Assembly: GCA_964035545.1 (NCBI GenBank)
Contig: OZ037772.1
Coordinates: 6,468,889-6,532,888, forward strand
Reading direction: 5' to 3'
Source of the DNA: Bugula neritina
Taxonomy: Eukaryota; Bryozoa; Gymnolaemata; Cheilostomatida; Bugulidae
Length of the DNA stretch: 64,000 nt
Part shown: positions 50,897 to 62,549 of the stretch, piece by piece
Layout of the letters: every line of letters starts with the position of its first letter
Position numbering within the stretch: the stretch's first letter is position 1
Notes under the pieces: generated by a model
What the model was told of the DNA's origin: nothing
The model's input: the letters and a program-made list of their open reading frames with translations, nothing else
The model's database searches: none
Translations under genes and position numbers: made by a program

Positions 50897-51772
50897 ATGG
50901 CTGATGAAGTCCTGGATATAGCCGTTGCTCCTGCTGAAACTGTTGTTGATTGTGTCGACATCGCCCTTGATTCCAAAGCAGGTAGATGTGGCATTGCATG
51001 GAAGATTACCATGTACTTAATTCTGTTGGCTCTGACATTGGTGAACTTTGTTATTGGAGTATTGGGACTTGAAGAGTTGATTCCTCTGATCAGGTCATAT
51101 TATGCTACTGATCGTGGGCTATTTCCCCTTTTAATGATATGGATTACTGGTTATATTTTTGAAACGGCTTTCTTTTTTAGTCTTTTTGCTCGAATAGTTT
51201 GTTATATATATGATATTCGCAAAATGCGTACCAGAGTAAGTCCTGAGTTAACTATAAAACAACAGCAACATAAAGTTCTAAAATGGAAAAGGTGTCGCTG
51301 TCGCTGTCGCTGTCGCTGTCGCGCCTGTTGGAGTATAATGAACTACATTCTAAGTTTTCTTTTCTCTGACATCATGGTCGGGTTGGGTAGAGTTTTAATA
51401 GCATTTCAACATTCTGCCCAAGTTTCACTTCTGCAGACTCCTATTGAGAGACTGTCAAGCATTGTAGCTTTCACTGTCACCTGCATTCAAATCTTGTTGG
51501 TAACCGGTCAGCTTACATGGAACTTAGTAACTAGCAAGAAACGTACTGGAAAATGTTGTTCAAAAGAGTATCTTTTGGATATTGTTGCTCTTTTTTTAAC
51601 GTGTATGGCTTTAGCTCCTCCTGCGATGAGCATGTTTATAGGCATCAAAGCTTTTAGTGTTGAGGAAGAATTTGTATTAAATTTACCTTGGCTGATTGCA
51701 CCACCAATTGGTTTATTTTTTATTTTGTCTATACTTGTCTCAATTATTGTTGGGTGCACTAAAAGTTCATAA
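50897..51772 (+). CDS. Unrecognised multi-pass membrane protein (one coding exon)
   Basis: An uninterrupted frame of 291 aa from ATG 50897 (context gaagATGG) to the stop at 51770-51772. A splice acceptor 'tttttcttag' sits 11 bp upstream, so a noncoding first exon is likely. About six hydrophobic segments are seen near residues 37-58, 75-105 (possibly two), 145-170, 185-210, 226-252 and 262-288. Between the second and third lies an acidic-free loop with KRCRCRCRCRCRAC, encoded by a pure 'cgctgt' hexanucleotide repeat. This Arg/Cys run could be a palmitoylation or trafficking motif, or just a repeat expansion. The N-terminus (MADEVLDIAVAP) is acidic with no signal peptide. I do not recognise the family. 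The gene sits between the duplicated KY/C4-like blocks but is unrelated to them. AATAAA is at 51931. Confidence 0.72.
   Translation: MADEVLDIAVAPAETVVDCVDIALDSKAGRCGIAWKITMYLILLALTLVNFVIGVLGLEELIPLIRSYYATDRGLFPLLMIWITGYIFETAFFFSLFARIVCYIYDIRKMRTRVSPELTIKQQQHKVLKWKRCRCRCRCRCRACWSIMNYILSFLFSDIMVGLGRVLIAFQHSAQVSLLQTPIERLSSIVAFTVTCIQILLVTGQLTWNLVTSKKRTGKCCSKEYLLDIVALFLTCMALAPPAMSMFIGIKAFSVEEEFVLNLPWLIAPPIGLFFILSILVSIIVGCTKSS
51287..51327 (+). repeat. Coding hexanucleotide repeat (Arg-Cys)n
   Basis: Consecutive 'cgctgt' units encode alternating Arg and Cys in a predicted loop of the membrane protein at 50897-51772. Confidence 0.9.
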
Positions 51773-51930
51773 ATATATGTATTTTTTATTTATATTGTTT
51801 ATTAACTGTCTTTTAAATTTTGGCAGTAACTTTTTGAATATACTATTTTTTTAGATTCCTATTGCACATTTATGTATTTTTGAACAAAATATTTGTTTTA
51901 TAGTTTTGTTTGTATGGATTCTTTAATTGT

Positions 51931-51936
51931 AATAAA
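51931..51936 (+). terminator. Polyadenylation signal of the 291-aa membrane protein gene
   Basis: AATAAA lies 158 bp after the stop codon. Confidence 0.55.
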
Positions 51937-52409
51937 AACACAAATTCAAAAGTCTACTCTCTGCCTGGTATACTCTCCTAGAAATAATTATGAATTCAAT
52001 AGAAGAAAATTTAAGTCAATATATAAATAAAATCAATTTAATAAATATTGCTTTTAAATTATCAAAATAGATTCAACATTTACTGTGGTATCTCTCAATA
52101 ACGTATTTTAAATTTATTTTAGGACATTGATTGGAAAAATTTGTCGATTATTTTCTTACTTAATTATATGTGCTGCATTTGCACCTCTGTTAGCAGACTT
52201 CAATTTTGACAGCCAACATGTGTTTAAGAATAGAGAACATAACCTCTAGTCATACTACTCTGTTTTGCAAAACTTTGATTATACAGATACACACTCGCAC
52301 ACAAACAAACAGGCACACTGTGATTAGTAAGCCCAAGTTTACGTTGATGTTAAGCTAGGTGCTGTGTTTGTCCTAAAGTCGTGAGTTAATACTCAGTTTG
52401 TTGTGTCAG

Positions 52410-54308
52410 TTTGATGAGATCCTGCTGACGTCTGCTGTGGAGTCTCTGATGGAAGATCTGACCAAAGACTGTGACTCAGTCAAAAACAAGGTTCCCACAT
52501 TCTATACAGTTAGATTAGGGAGACGGAGTCAGACGGCTCCTCAGCTAATGTCGACCACCCGGCGTACTATTTTGCTAAGAATGTCAAACAGCCCATTGCT
52601 CTACTTGCCGACAAGGTTCTCACATTTTATTATTTGCATTTTAGATCAGCAGCAAAGATAGACTGTAAAATAATCAGAGGTTATGAGAAAGGGGTTTCAT
52701 TTGCCAGCCAACTTATAGGTGAGGGGACGTGGGGCTATTTTTATCTGCTAGAGTTTTTATTTAGCACCAACAGCTGTTATAGAAAGATTCAATAAACTTT
52801 GTATTTGTGTTTTATCCTGTGAAGTAAGTTAATAAAATGAAAATCTAAATTTTCTAGTTTTTTAAGTCTATCATAATTGATAGGATTTTCCCTTTAATCA
52901 TTTTTTGGTGATATCTGATGTTTTACAAAATATATGTCAAGTACAATTAGTGACAAGTCAGGTGGCTGGTTGCTGACAAGTTAATGACAAGTTAGTGACA
53001 AGTTAGTGTCAGGTTAATTTTGGTGACAGGTCCTTGTGACAGGTGACACCTTAAAGTGTCACTGGCAGGTCTTTATGACAAGTCAGGGACAATGTTTGAG
53101 ACTTTTTCATTGCTTAATTTTCACTCACTATTATTTTTCTTCAACTTGGGTTCCTAAAAATAATTATTTGAGGTTTCACACCCATTTGTTTTATTGTTCG
53201 AGTGTTTATATATATTTATTTTTGCGAGTTTTCTAAGCCATACAAGTATGTGTTTCTTTGCTGGACCATGTTCTTCAGCTTCTAGTTTGCTTTGCTTCTT
53301 ATGAATTCTTATAAATTGCTTGACTAGAGTATAATTATACTGCTGTGCTAACTTAAGTTATAACAGTATAAAATGCACTTAAGCAATAGGGGAAAAATAT
53401 TCACAATCAGTGGGGAAAACCCTTGGAGAGCATTTACCTTGAAGATATAGTTTAGCATGTTATTGTTTTACTCCATAAATTTACAGCCTTGCCAACAACC
53501 ATTGTTTTAACTTCTATAAAACAACTTTTTATTGTTCTCTGCATGTTATTGTAGCTTTAGTATTCTAGACCATAGTACTTGGTTCTTTTTGAAATGAAAA
53601 AGTTTAAAAGAATTGGCTTGCTTTGAACTTACTTGTATGGGTTTTCCTATATTCCTATTTATACGTTTTACTGTTTGACCTAGATTGTCACCCCTCTCTC
53701 CTCCCCTCTTCCCTTCTCTTACACCCCCTTTCCTTTTTACAAGCAAATCCGGTCACATAGTACCATTTCATGTCATTAGAAATCTTGAATTGTTCATTCC
53801 AACCAACTCATTGTTTTGTCATTTTACATATAACCCTAGTTCCTCAATTATAATTTATATATAATAAATATTTAAATATACTTACTATATATTGCATTGC
53901 ATTGCTGGTTGTAATTAGACACACCACATAAATATAAACCAACATGGGCAACTTTAGCCTATTTTTAGTCTGTCTGCATAACATAAAGTTTTTTCATTCA
54001 CCTCAACTATTCAACTAATTCTAGCTGATGCAGCTAATGGTTGCACTAGTATAAAATAAAGGTGAGTGTCACTAATAGTAGTGAGTGATTATTTAACTAG
54101 TTGTTTGGTGAGTGACGACTATTCTATTCTATTTCTCCAGGCTTGGTCAGTCAACATGGAGGTAATCAACCGAGTTGATCACAACTTGACTGTCCAGCCG
54201 GCAAACCTGAAGAGACAGAAAGAGATATTCGCTATGATTGCTAGAAGGGATTGGCCGGTGATTGAGTCGACTGGGGCAGTGCCCGAGGTTACACCTGGTG
54301 ATAATTGA
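52410..54308 (+). pseudogene. Broken second copy of the KY-like gene
   Basis: 52410-52608 copies exon 3, with a 2-bp insertion near 52503 that shifts the frame. A deletion then fuses it to the end of intron 3. 52645-52718 copies exon 4 with an extra in-frame codon and an intact donor. 52719 to about 53900 copies intron 4. The sequence then jumps to 54141-54308, an intact copy of the last exon (AWSVNMEV... to VTPGDN, stop at 54306). Exons 1-2 and 5-14 are absent. The introns are present, so it arose by segmental duplication and not by retrotransposition. The Pro in place of the catalytic Cys is already present in this copy. Five copies of 'gagatgtcagtgtttgaa'-type repeat follow the stop (two in the intact gene). 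Confidence 0.88.
52945..53100. repeat. Degenerate 11-12 bp tandem repeat
   Basis: Copies of 'gtgacaagtta' lie within the copied KY-like intron 4. Confidence 0.7.
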
Positions 54309-54624
54309 ATGAGATGTCAGTGTTTGAATGAGATGTCAGTGTTTAAAGGAGATATCAGTGGTTAAAGGAGACATCAGTGGTTAATTGAGATATCAGTGTT
54401 TTGTATATTTATATGGTGTTGGTTGTAACTAATAATCTATATGATATAATTAATAAACAGCAAGAAATGACTCAGTCAGCAATTTGTAATGTAAAGACAC
54501 ATTTAAAACTGACATCATTTAATTTTACTAAGCTTTCATTACTTTTAATTGATAAAAAAGTTGAGCATCTCTCTATTTGAAGTTGGCTTTCAAGAAAGGA
54601 ATTGTTTATGCTTAAAAAAATCTT

Positions 54625-54700
54625 GTGTTAACTGGGAATCGAACCCAAGACCTTTGGCACGCAAGCAAGTGTGCTAACCATTACGCTACGAGAATCACTG
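54625..54700 (-). mobile_element. tRNA-like sequence (reverse), probably SINE-derived
   Basis: Read in reverse it shows 'gtaatggttagcacac' and 'gggttcgattcccagt' with tRNA spacing. The 5' 'gattctc' has no partner after the T arm, so a functional tRNA is unlikely. It is absent from the corresponding intergenic region of the first block. Confidence 0.5.
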
Positions 54701-55623
54701 AGTAAACTAAATATTACAATGTGTACAATATACCGAGTGTTTGGTTCAACTCTCTTTATTATAACAAAACATTTCTTTACAATTATGAATACATTTTTGA
54801 GGTCTCAATAGCCACGTAATTATTTAGTTGTGTGGGGTGTGCTCACTTTGTAGTCCAAGCACAATCTTGAGCTGTCGAGTTTATGATGATGAATGTTTAT
54901 GGAGTCATAATATGACAATTATGCTGTGAGCTTGATTCCGTGTCTTCAGGGGAAGACAACTTTCGATTTTCTTTTAGCTGCTGTTAGTTTTGATAGTATA
55001 ACATTATAGTGTTTAGTGATAAGCATCACTTTCTTCTGAATACTTACTTGGTGCTATTTTCACATGCTGTTTGCCACTTCTCCATTGCGCTGTGTTCACG
55101 AACTATACATTAGGGGTTACTTTCTCTTTGACAAGTATATAAGTTTATTGTTCATTATCAGTTGAATGATATTACAAAGATTACACTAGCATATAAATAA
55201 GAATGTCAATCATCTTGGGATGGTAATCATAAACCAATATTTAAGTTATTTTAAAATCAATTTGATATAATTTATCAAGAATGTATATAATTATAAGAAA
55301 AGATAATTCCATAATACCGTACTGGTGAAATTGCGATATTCTGTAATAATCTAGCATAAGCATTCCTTTGCCATGGATATGTGTGCACTTGTGAACCTAA
55401 CATTATAATTATGCTATTATTTTACATGCAATTCATAGTATTTAAGACAAATCTATTTACAGAAAAACCAGTAACAATTTGCTTTTTAAAAGATAATCAT
55501 TTGAATAGATAATTGCTCATATGACCAGCTTTAATTGCAATTGATTGCAGACCCAAAAGGTAAAATTTCGTAGAAAAAATATTATATATAAGTTTGATAA
55601 CAAAGTTGATTAGTTGTTCGTTA

Positions 55624-58600
55624 CTACTTGGTACAAACAACGCAGGTGAGTTCTCGTCCATTGATAAAAGGCGGGCAGTGAGAAAGGCCCCCGTATTCTC
55701 CACAAAATCCTGATACGAAAAACATCTGTGGTCCTCCGGTTATGTTTTGCGTTCCTGAAACACAGAATTCATAAAAGTTCAGAAAAATAATATTTCATAC
55801 AAGTTATTATAGCATTTTGGATTTGCCTTCTTTTCAAGCTTGTTACTTTGAATTGATTCACTAGCTTCTTTTTTATTTAGATTTGGAGTTGTTCCTTCGT
55901 TTTTATTAGAGACTTGCTACTAGTTATGTATACTTGGAGACAAACTATTTTGTTTGGAGTTGTCCTATTTGAAACACCTTTTGCATGATAAGTTTAGAGT
56001 TGTCTCACCTGAAATAACATCTGGCTCCATGTCCACACACTCAAAGGTCAGTTTTGTATCTGTGATATAACTACTCATCAAATAGCCTTCGTACTGCTTA
56101 TCCCAACCCACTGGACATGTTCTTTTAGCTGGCACCATAAGCTGCACAAACATTAAAGCACAGGCTACACAATTTACAACTAACTTTTACATTCATCCAT
56201 TGCAACATAAACTGTGTTCCTTATATATGATCATGATGTCTCAGGATTTGCGGCACCTTCTTACCTTTGTAGTGCCAGTTGTCAAGCAAACACTGCAGGC
56301 TACGTTGTGTCCGTGAACATTATCTGGAAATATTCCATATCCTTCGTAGGACAGATATTCAGCTGCATATAGCTAAAATGTTATTATGTAACTAAATAAA
56401 TACATAAATACAACTAAATTAATGATGCAAACAATTAATCTAATTTCAAAAACCTGATTAAATAAAGAAGATGAATAATTGAAATATGAAATTGATCATA
56501 TATATTGCAAAAATATACAATATATATATAATATGATTAAACAATATAACAGTTATATCATCACTAAACAAGTTAACGGCTCGATGAGCCAACTTTGTAA
56601 CTGACCCAAGAGAAAGCATAGCTGTCATTCTTCAAATCAAACTTGTTCCACTCTGGGTCGGTGGGCATACACAAATACTGAGCCCCACCCCCAGTGGCTG
56701 TTCTACTGCTAGACGAAGAACCAGCGCCGAACCCTGTATATTCAATTCAGAAATATAATATTTGATGAATTATTTCAACAATACTTGCAGTAATAATTAG
56801 ACATCAATTGCGATCTATAATTGACTACTACATCATGTTAAATTTGATTCGAATATGATATTTTCTATCTTTTACTTCAAAATGTTCCAAAATCATTTTA
56901 AAACTGCTAATGAACTTTTATCATAATAACAATAAAATTAATAATAATACACATTGTTTCTAATAATTGCTTCAAGTAATGAAATATTGCTTATTCCAAT
57001 AATGGTACAGGCTTATGCTTTAAATAAATGAATTCGTATTATATGTAAATATTAGCTACCAGGTTTTATTAATTTAATTATTATATTGAATTTTAACTAA
57101 CTTAACACATTCTATAGTCTATATTCTTATCAAATAATTATAATTAGTTGAAGTACTTATACACACACCTCTATCTGAAGGAATTGTGGCCATTAATTTT
57201 ACACAGTTTAGAGTTTTTCAATAATTAATAATTATTACATTCTCTTTGTATTATAGCTGAAGATGCAGACCAAAAGCTATGCATGAAAATTATACTGTGC
57301 TTTCTATTATTAACTATAATCAAGTTTATAAATAATGCAATGTTGTTATGTTGCAAATGTATATCTTTATGCATATCTTGTCTAAGTGTTGCAATATACA
57401 ATGCTGTATATAATATTACTTCAATTGTTTTTGCAAAGCTTGGTGATAGAAAAACAAAAATAAGGCTTCTTACTGCTAGTGAATAAATTTTATAGCTAGT
57501 ACTTGCTGTTAGTTATTTAGGCCATTGTAATCTCCTATGCAAAACAGTTTTCAAAACTGCATGCAACTTATCCCATTATAGTGGTGCTAGTCAAGTTGAT
57601 AATGACCTTAAATTGATAACTTGGCTTTTCAATGTGTGTATGGAATGGAAATGATTATAGCCGTTATAGTTTCACTGAGTAAAGGGGGAGGGTAGAGGGG
57701 GGAGGGGTAGCTTTGATGATTATAGCTGTCGCTACTATATAATCTGTACAAGCAGTTCTAATACACTGGAGGTCGTGGCATCTTGTGCTAAGCACTGGTT
57801 TAGCCTTAGAAACTAGTTGTGAACAAGTGTTTATATAGGGTGGGAAGGGACATACCCTTAATATTTGTACTTGTTCTGAATGAATTACTCACAGATCAAA
57901 ACATCATCTGGGTTTAATGAAACTAGCAGATATATGTTGATGAACTAGTATTGTTGAATTCAGATTATATTATAAAACCATATTAATAACTTTGCTGATG
58001 GAATAATAGATTACAATGTTATAAAATTTAGGGGCCAAAAAAACCAAGTTATTATAACTAAATAGTTTTGACTGACATAACTTGATAGACTAGAATGGTG
58101 TTATAAACATTAGCATTATAATAGACTCTGCCAGTCAAATTAAACTATTATATAAGATTTACAGTTATAAATCATTAAGTCATCATTTTAGGAGACTCCA
58201 TTGGATTCATGAGAAATCAAAACATAACAGAGCTAACTTTTTAGGAAGCTGAGGTTAAGCTAATAGCAGTTATTGCTAAATTACTTTTTATTTTGATACC
58301 ATTTTTTCTATTCATTAAACTTGCGTTAACTTTGCAAAATTTCATTGAAAATGCAACTTTGATGTTTGAGATAAGGTTTGAAATATCAGCTAAATGGCAC
58401 TAAACAGCCACAATCACTGTGGTTCTATTTCTTCAGATTATGCTAACAGATGCTCGTACGATGGAGTTTAAGGTTTCTGTTTGCATGAACTTATGGTTGT
58501 GATCTCATTCGATGCATCTGTTTCCAAACATTAAATGAAAAATCCTCCATTCGCATAATGCAAGCTCATGGAAACGTAGTGCAATGTAATGTCATGTAGT

Positions 58601-61600
58601 GTAAGCTGCATTACGTTATTCTGTCGTGCAGAACTGCATGTATGAAACTAACTATAACTAAAGTAACAGTGTTTTGAGTGTAGAAATAAATACCATAATT
58701 AGTTTCACATGACTGGGAAATGTAAGTCAATCAGTTTTAGGGATACGAGTTGTAGTACAAGTGGAGATAGTAATATAATACTTCGTGTTGTTATCTTAGC
58801 TGTTGTTGATTTAATTAGATTTATAGAGTCATGCTACACAAACAGCACCAACACTTTTGCTAATATTCTGCCTTGTATCTAACAATAAGTTCTTTTACTA
58901 ACATTATGTTTCCATTGCTTGTCATTATGCAAAGCATTTGGAAACAGTTGCATGAATGAAACCATAACCACAAAGCCATGGAAGCTCAGTCTATGTAACA
59001 CACACGAGGCCATGGGTTCGATTCTCTATCAAGGCCATTGGTGGTGTTAGGAAGAGCATCCATCCAGTCATAATTGCACCTGTGCCCCATCTGAATAAGC
59101 TCTTAGCCTGCTTTAACACAAACCCCTTTCATCAGGGTTCTTACAGAGATAGTTTGCATAAACCCTGAGGGCTTTATTTAATGTTTTAACTGGCAATTTG
59201 CTAGCCTCAATTCCAACCTCTTAACTTAGCTTACTCATGGAGAGGCGACTATATAAATTATAAAGCCAAGCATAACAGACTTATAGGTAAATAAAATTTA
59301 TGTGGTTTTGAGATTGCGAAATAGCCTTTGTGGTGTGATTGTTAAGCTCCGCCTGCTTGAAAGTGAAATGGGGGAAAATATTTTACATAAAACAGGTCTT
59401 TACTTCATATTTCAAATACATACTTTTGTATATTAGCTTTTAAAAGGTTAGCTATAATTATATACGTGAGAGTAAGAGCTGAGAATTAACACACGGACAC
59501 TGTAGTTTAAACTTCAAAGCATTACATAAAATGAAAAATAATGTCAATTTGCTAGAATTTTGCTGACCTGAGTAAACAAGTTTGGCTGACGCTGGGCAGG
59601 TCACTTTACCCCATCTGGTGTACACAACTTCACTAGTAAGTGAAAGGCTAGCTGGTGCCTTTTGCTGTGAAGAAGTGGGCGTGCCCTGCTGCGCCTTTAA
59701 ATTGTTTAACTCCGCCTTCATTTCGCCGTATCTGATGGCCACTCCAAATATGGTGCCAATAACCAGAATCAAAGAAATTAGACTCAGTACTATGGGAATT
59801 GTAGAATAGCTGTCTCCACAGCAACTAAAACAATGTATCACAGTCTATATTAGATATAATATTTGAAAAATATTTTTCTATTAAAACCTGCTTATAATTA
59901 AACAAATAGTTTAGTTGGTGATAGTGGAAAATGTTTTTTTTTCTCGTTCTAATCTCCAATTAGAGTTCAGAGTGACTTGATATAAGCTAAAATATTTATA
60001 AAGCAATTTAAGATTTCATCAACTGACTGAGTCATATTGTGTATGCGAAGTGATGCGGTAAGATATATAACAGTTATGCCATCAAATTACTACTTTTAAT
60101 AAAAATTTGCTTTATATTTCTTATTAATATCTTCAACGCCATATTAGAAACAGAAAAAAATAATGATATTTTTATGACTTTAGGTAAAAATGGCACAGTT
60201 TGAAAAAATGGCACTGCTAATAAGAGCACAAATGGCAAAGTAGGAAAAAATTGCTCACTAAAGCTAAATTTCACCAAACTCCAAACTCAAACCCTCAACT
60301 TTAAACTGCAAACCCAAACTTAACCCCCCCCCCCCCCCCCCCCCCGTTTTAAACACCCAACTCCACCCTAAACAGTATTATTGAAAATGTGCCAATTTTA
60401 CCTGTGCCATTTTTACTGGACACATGTTTTTATAGCTAATATGTCAGAATGCATTCCACGAATAGGAGTGAAAAGTGCATTGCGAGTTGCTAAGCGTTTT
60501 TACTTTGAGTCACATTCACTATGGGTATTATACAGCACTCAGTCTGAAGGATCTTTATTACTATGAGTCACACTCACTTTATATTATATACACTCATTTT
60601 GAGCTCACTTTAAATCACCATCACTAAAAGTCATACTTTATTTAGGCGCATTGGTAGAGAAACTATACATAATACATAAAAACCCATGCTCTATAATCTT
60701 TTGATAAAATTTGACTAGAAGTGCGAGTTGAAATTTTTGTAAAAGCAAAATTTTTGTGGCACAAACCTGACTGTTGTTGATTATAATCAACAACAGTCTC
60801 AATTGTTCCAATACTGAACCTATATACATGTCAGAAAATCACTAGACGCAGCACCAAGTTAGTGGTCAATGACTGCATTGGTTGGGGTCTAAAGTTTAGA
60901 GTGGGAGGTTTGGTGTTTAGAGAACATTCACGGGCTTTCCATGTACCGATCTCAGATCGATCTCGCTGAGATCGATCTGAGCAATGTGCTCAGATCGATC
61001 ATTTTTCCATGAGAGTGTCAGATCGATCTCTCGGAGTTGCCTCCTCTTAGGTGAAGACTACTTTATTAGTATATTTTTTTCACCCACCTAAGTGGTAAAA
61101 GCTACTGCTGTTAAAAAACAAAATTTTCATAGTCTAAAATTTAACGTCAGCTATAAACTCTACACAGTAAAGCTTTTAATATGAAGTAATTTGGCCAATT
61201 TAAGATAATTGATTTTAATATTTTAGCTTGACAGCTTATATAAAATTTATAGCTGTTGTGCAGCTTATTTATAAAATTACGGGATTATTAGGCTTAAGAT
61301 TGCGCAGCAAATAACTAATGGCAGTGCGTTATACTAGTCGTTTAAATTCAATTTAAATGCTCTCACTTTTTGTATCTTCCACCGTCTATAATTTTACATA
61401 ATTAAGTTTTCTTAATCATTTTACTAAAATTCAAAGTTTTGTCACTTGAAAAAATGGCTATCTTAATTATTAAGTACTTTGCTTAGTAATTAACAATAAG
61501 TTATCATTTTCATTAGCAGACAACATTTTAGCGAGCAGTCATTTTTCTACTTCTCGAATCGATCTTTCGTCTTTCCATGGTCTTATTGCCTTGAGATCGA

Positions 61601-61879
61601 TCTGAGTTCGAGCTCTACAGACCGACCAGCTCAGAACGACTGAGATCGATCTTTGGCGTCTTTCCATGGATCGATCTCCCTGAGATCGGTACATGGAAAG
61701 CCGGTGATTGTGTATCCAAATACTGTACTCAGTCACCCTAAACTCAGTGCTGCTTCTATATAGTGATATTCTACATCTCGTACTCACCTTGGTTTAAACC
61801 GTCTGAGAGAACGCAGTACTGGGTTACCATCTTTGCTCCAGATGGTAGCTGTATCACTTTCATCATTGGATGTAGACAT
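55624..61879 (-). CDS. Type II membrane protein with short-chain collagen C4-like ectodomain, copy 2
   Basis: Six exons: 61879-61788, 59824-59568, 56733-56606, 56372-56265, 56141-56009, 55754-55624. The CDS is 849 nt (282 aa) with the same phases and the same lengths as copy 1, except exon 2 (257 versus 416 nt). The start is the ATG at 61879 (MSTSNDESDTATIWSKDG). The single TM helix reads IPIVLSLISLILVIGTIFGV. The stalk has one GTPTSSQQ unit. The C4-like domain keeps every Cys (TCP, YLCMPTDPEW, VACSVC, RTCPVGW, FECVDMEP, RELTCVVCTK), so the gene looks functional. Intron 1 is 1963 bp with a normal GT donor (AAG|GTGAGT). It carries nested inverted-repeat elements and a 22-bp poly-C tract. The two proteins are close paralogues; sequence differences concentrate in the N-terminus and stalk. 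Confidence 0.88.
58960..59195 (+). mobile_element. SINE with Ceph-like core
   Basis: 'ggtggtgttaggaagagcat' and 'cagtcataattgcacctgtg' match the family. Lies in intron 2 of C4-like copy 2. Confidence 0.6.
60324..60345. repeat. Poly-C tract (22 bp)
   Basis: Run of 22 C in intron 1 of C4-like copy 2, beside an 'aaactcaaacccaaact' simple stretch. Confidence 0.9.
60839..61766. mobile_element. MITE of the 'GAAGCAGCAC' family split by a second element
   Basis: The left piece (60839-60927) begins 'tcactagacgcagcac'. The right piece (61705-61766) ends 'gtgctgcttctatatagtga'. Other family members are 99-156 bp long, so the extra 0.77 kb is the element at 60928-61707. The nest lies in intron 1 of C4-like copy 2. 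Confidence 0.75.
60928..61707. mobile_element. 0.78-kb inverted-repeat element nested in a MITE
   Basis: Terminal inverted repeats: 'cgggctttccatgtaccgat' on the left and, in reverse, 'ccggctttccatgtaccgat' on the right, extending outward to TCAC/GTGA. Both subterminal parts are crowded with 'agatcgatct' palindromes. No transposase, so non-autonomous. Confidence 0.8.
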
Positions 61880-62149
61880 TCCGCTGATTACCTTTTTGCA
61901 GTTCTAAGACTATATATAACCTGCAGGAAAAGACTACTGGATAACCAATTTTTAGATTAAAAAATAGAGCTTGCTCAACACTAGAACTAAAAGTTGTTGT
62001 TGCATCCCAAAGTAAAAGTAGTTCTCATTTCCTTCAGTGAAGATGTTTGTGGACTATTCACTTTGCTTCAAGCTAAGCTGACCATTTGACTTAACAGCTT
62101 TTTAATTCAACACAAGATGCCTTTTACTTGACTTAATTTGAGCCACCCG

Positions 62150-62505
62150 CTGTGCAAATGTCTCGCCTGTTCATATGTGTCACACTGCATGTGTCACCTG
62201 TGCATACATGCCACACTGCATGTCTCACCTGTTCGTATGTGTCAAACTGCATATGTCATCTATTCATATTTGTCACACTGCATGTATCACCTGTGCATAT
62301 GTGTCACATTGCATGGGTTACCTGCTCATATGTGTCACACTGCATGTGTTACCTGCTCATACATGTCACACTGCATGTCCCACCTGTGCATACATGTCAC
62401 ATTGCATGGGTCACTTGTTCATATATGTCACACTGCATGTGTCACCTGTTATTATGTGTCACATTGCATGGGTTACCTGCTTATATGTGTCACACTGCAC
62501 CATCT
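62150..62505. repeat. ~31-bp minisatellite upstream of C4-like copy 2
   Basis: About eleven units of 'gtgtcacactgcatgtgtca' + 'cctgtgcatat'. The unit keeps three frames open at once, which explains three overlapping open frames here. The array begins about 270 bp upstream of the start codon of copy 2. Confidence 0.92.
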
Positions 62506-62549
62506 TTTGTATCACAATAGTTTAGGTTTCCAAAGCAGCAGACTTTGTT

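Noticed and set aside
54625-54700. Possible functional tRNA gene on the minus strand
   Set aside because: Good internal boxes, but the 5' seven bases have no complementary 3' partner.
57283-57486. 67-aa hydrophobic frame in intron 2 of C4-like copy 2
   Set aside because: Short, AT-rich, no splice or domain support. It lies inside an intron with homology to noncoding sequence in copy 1.
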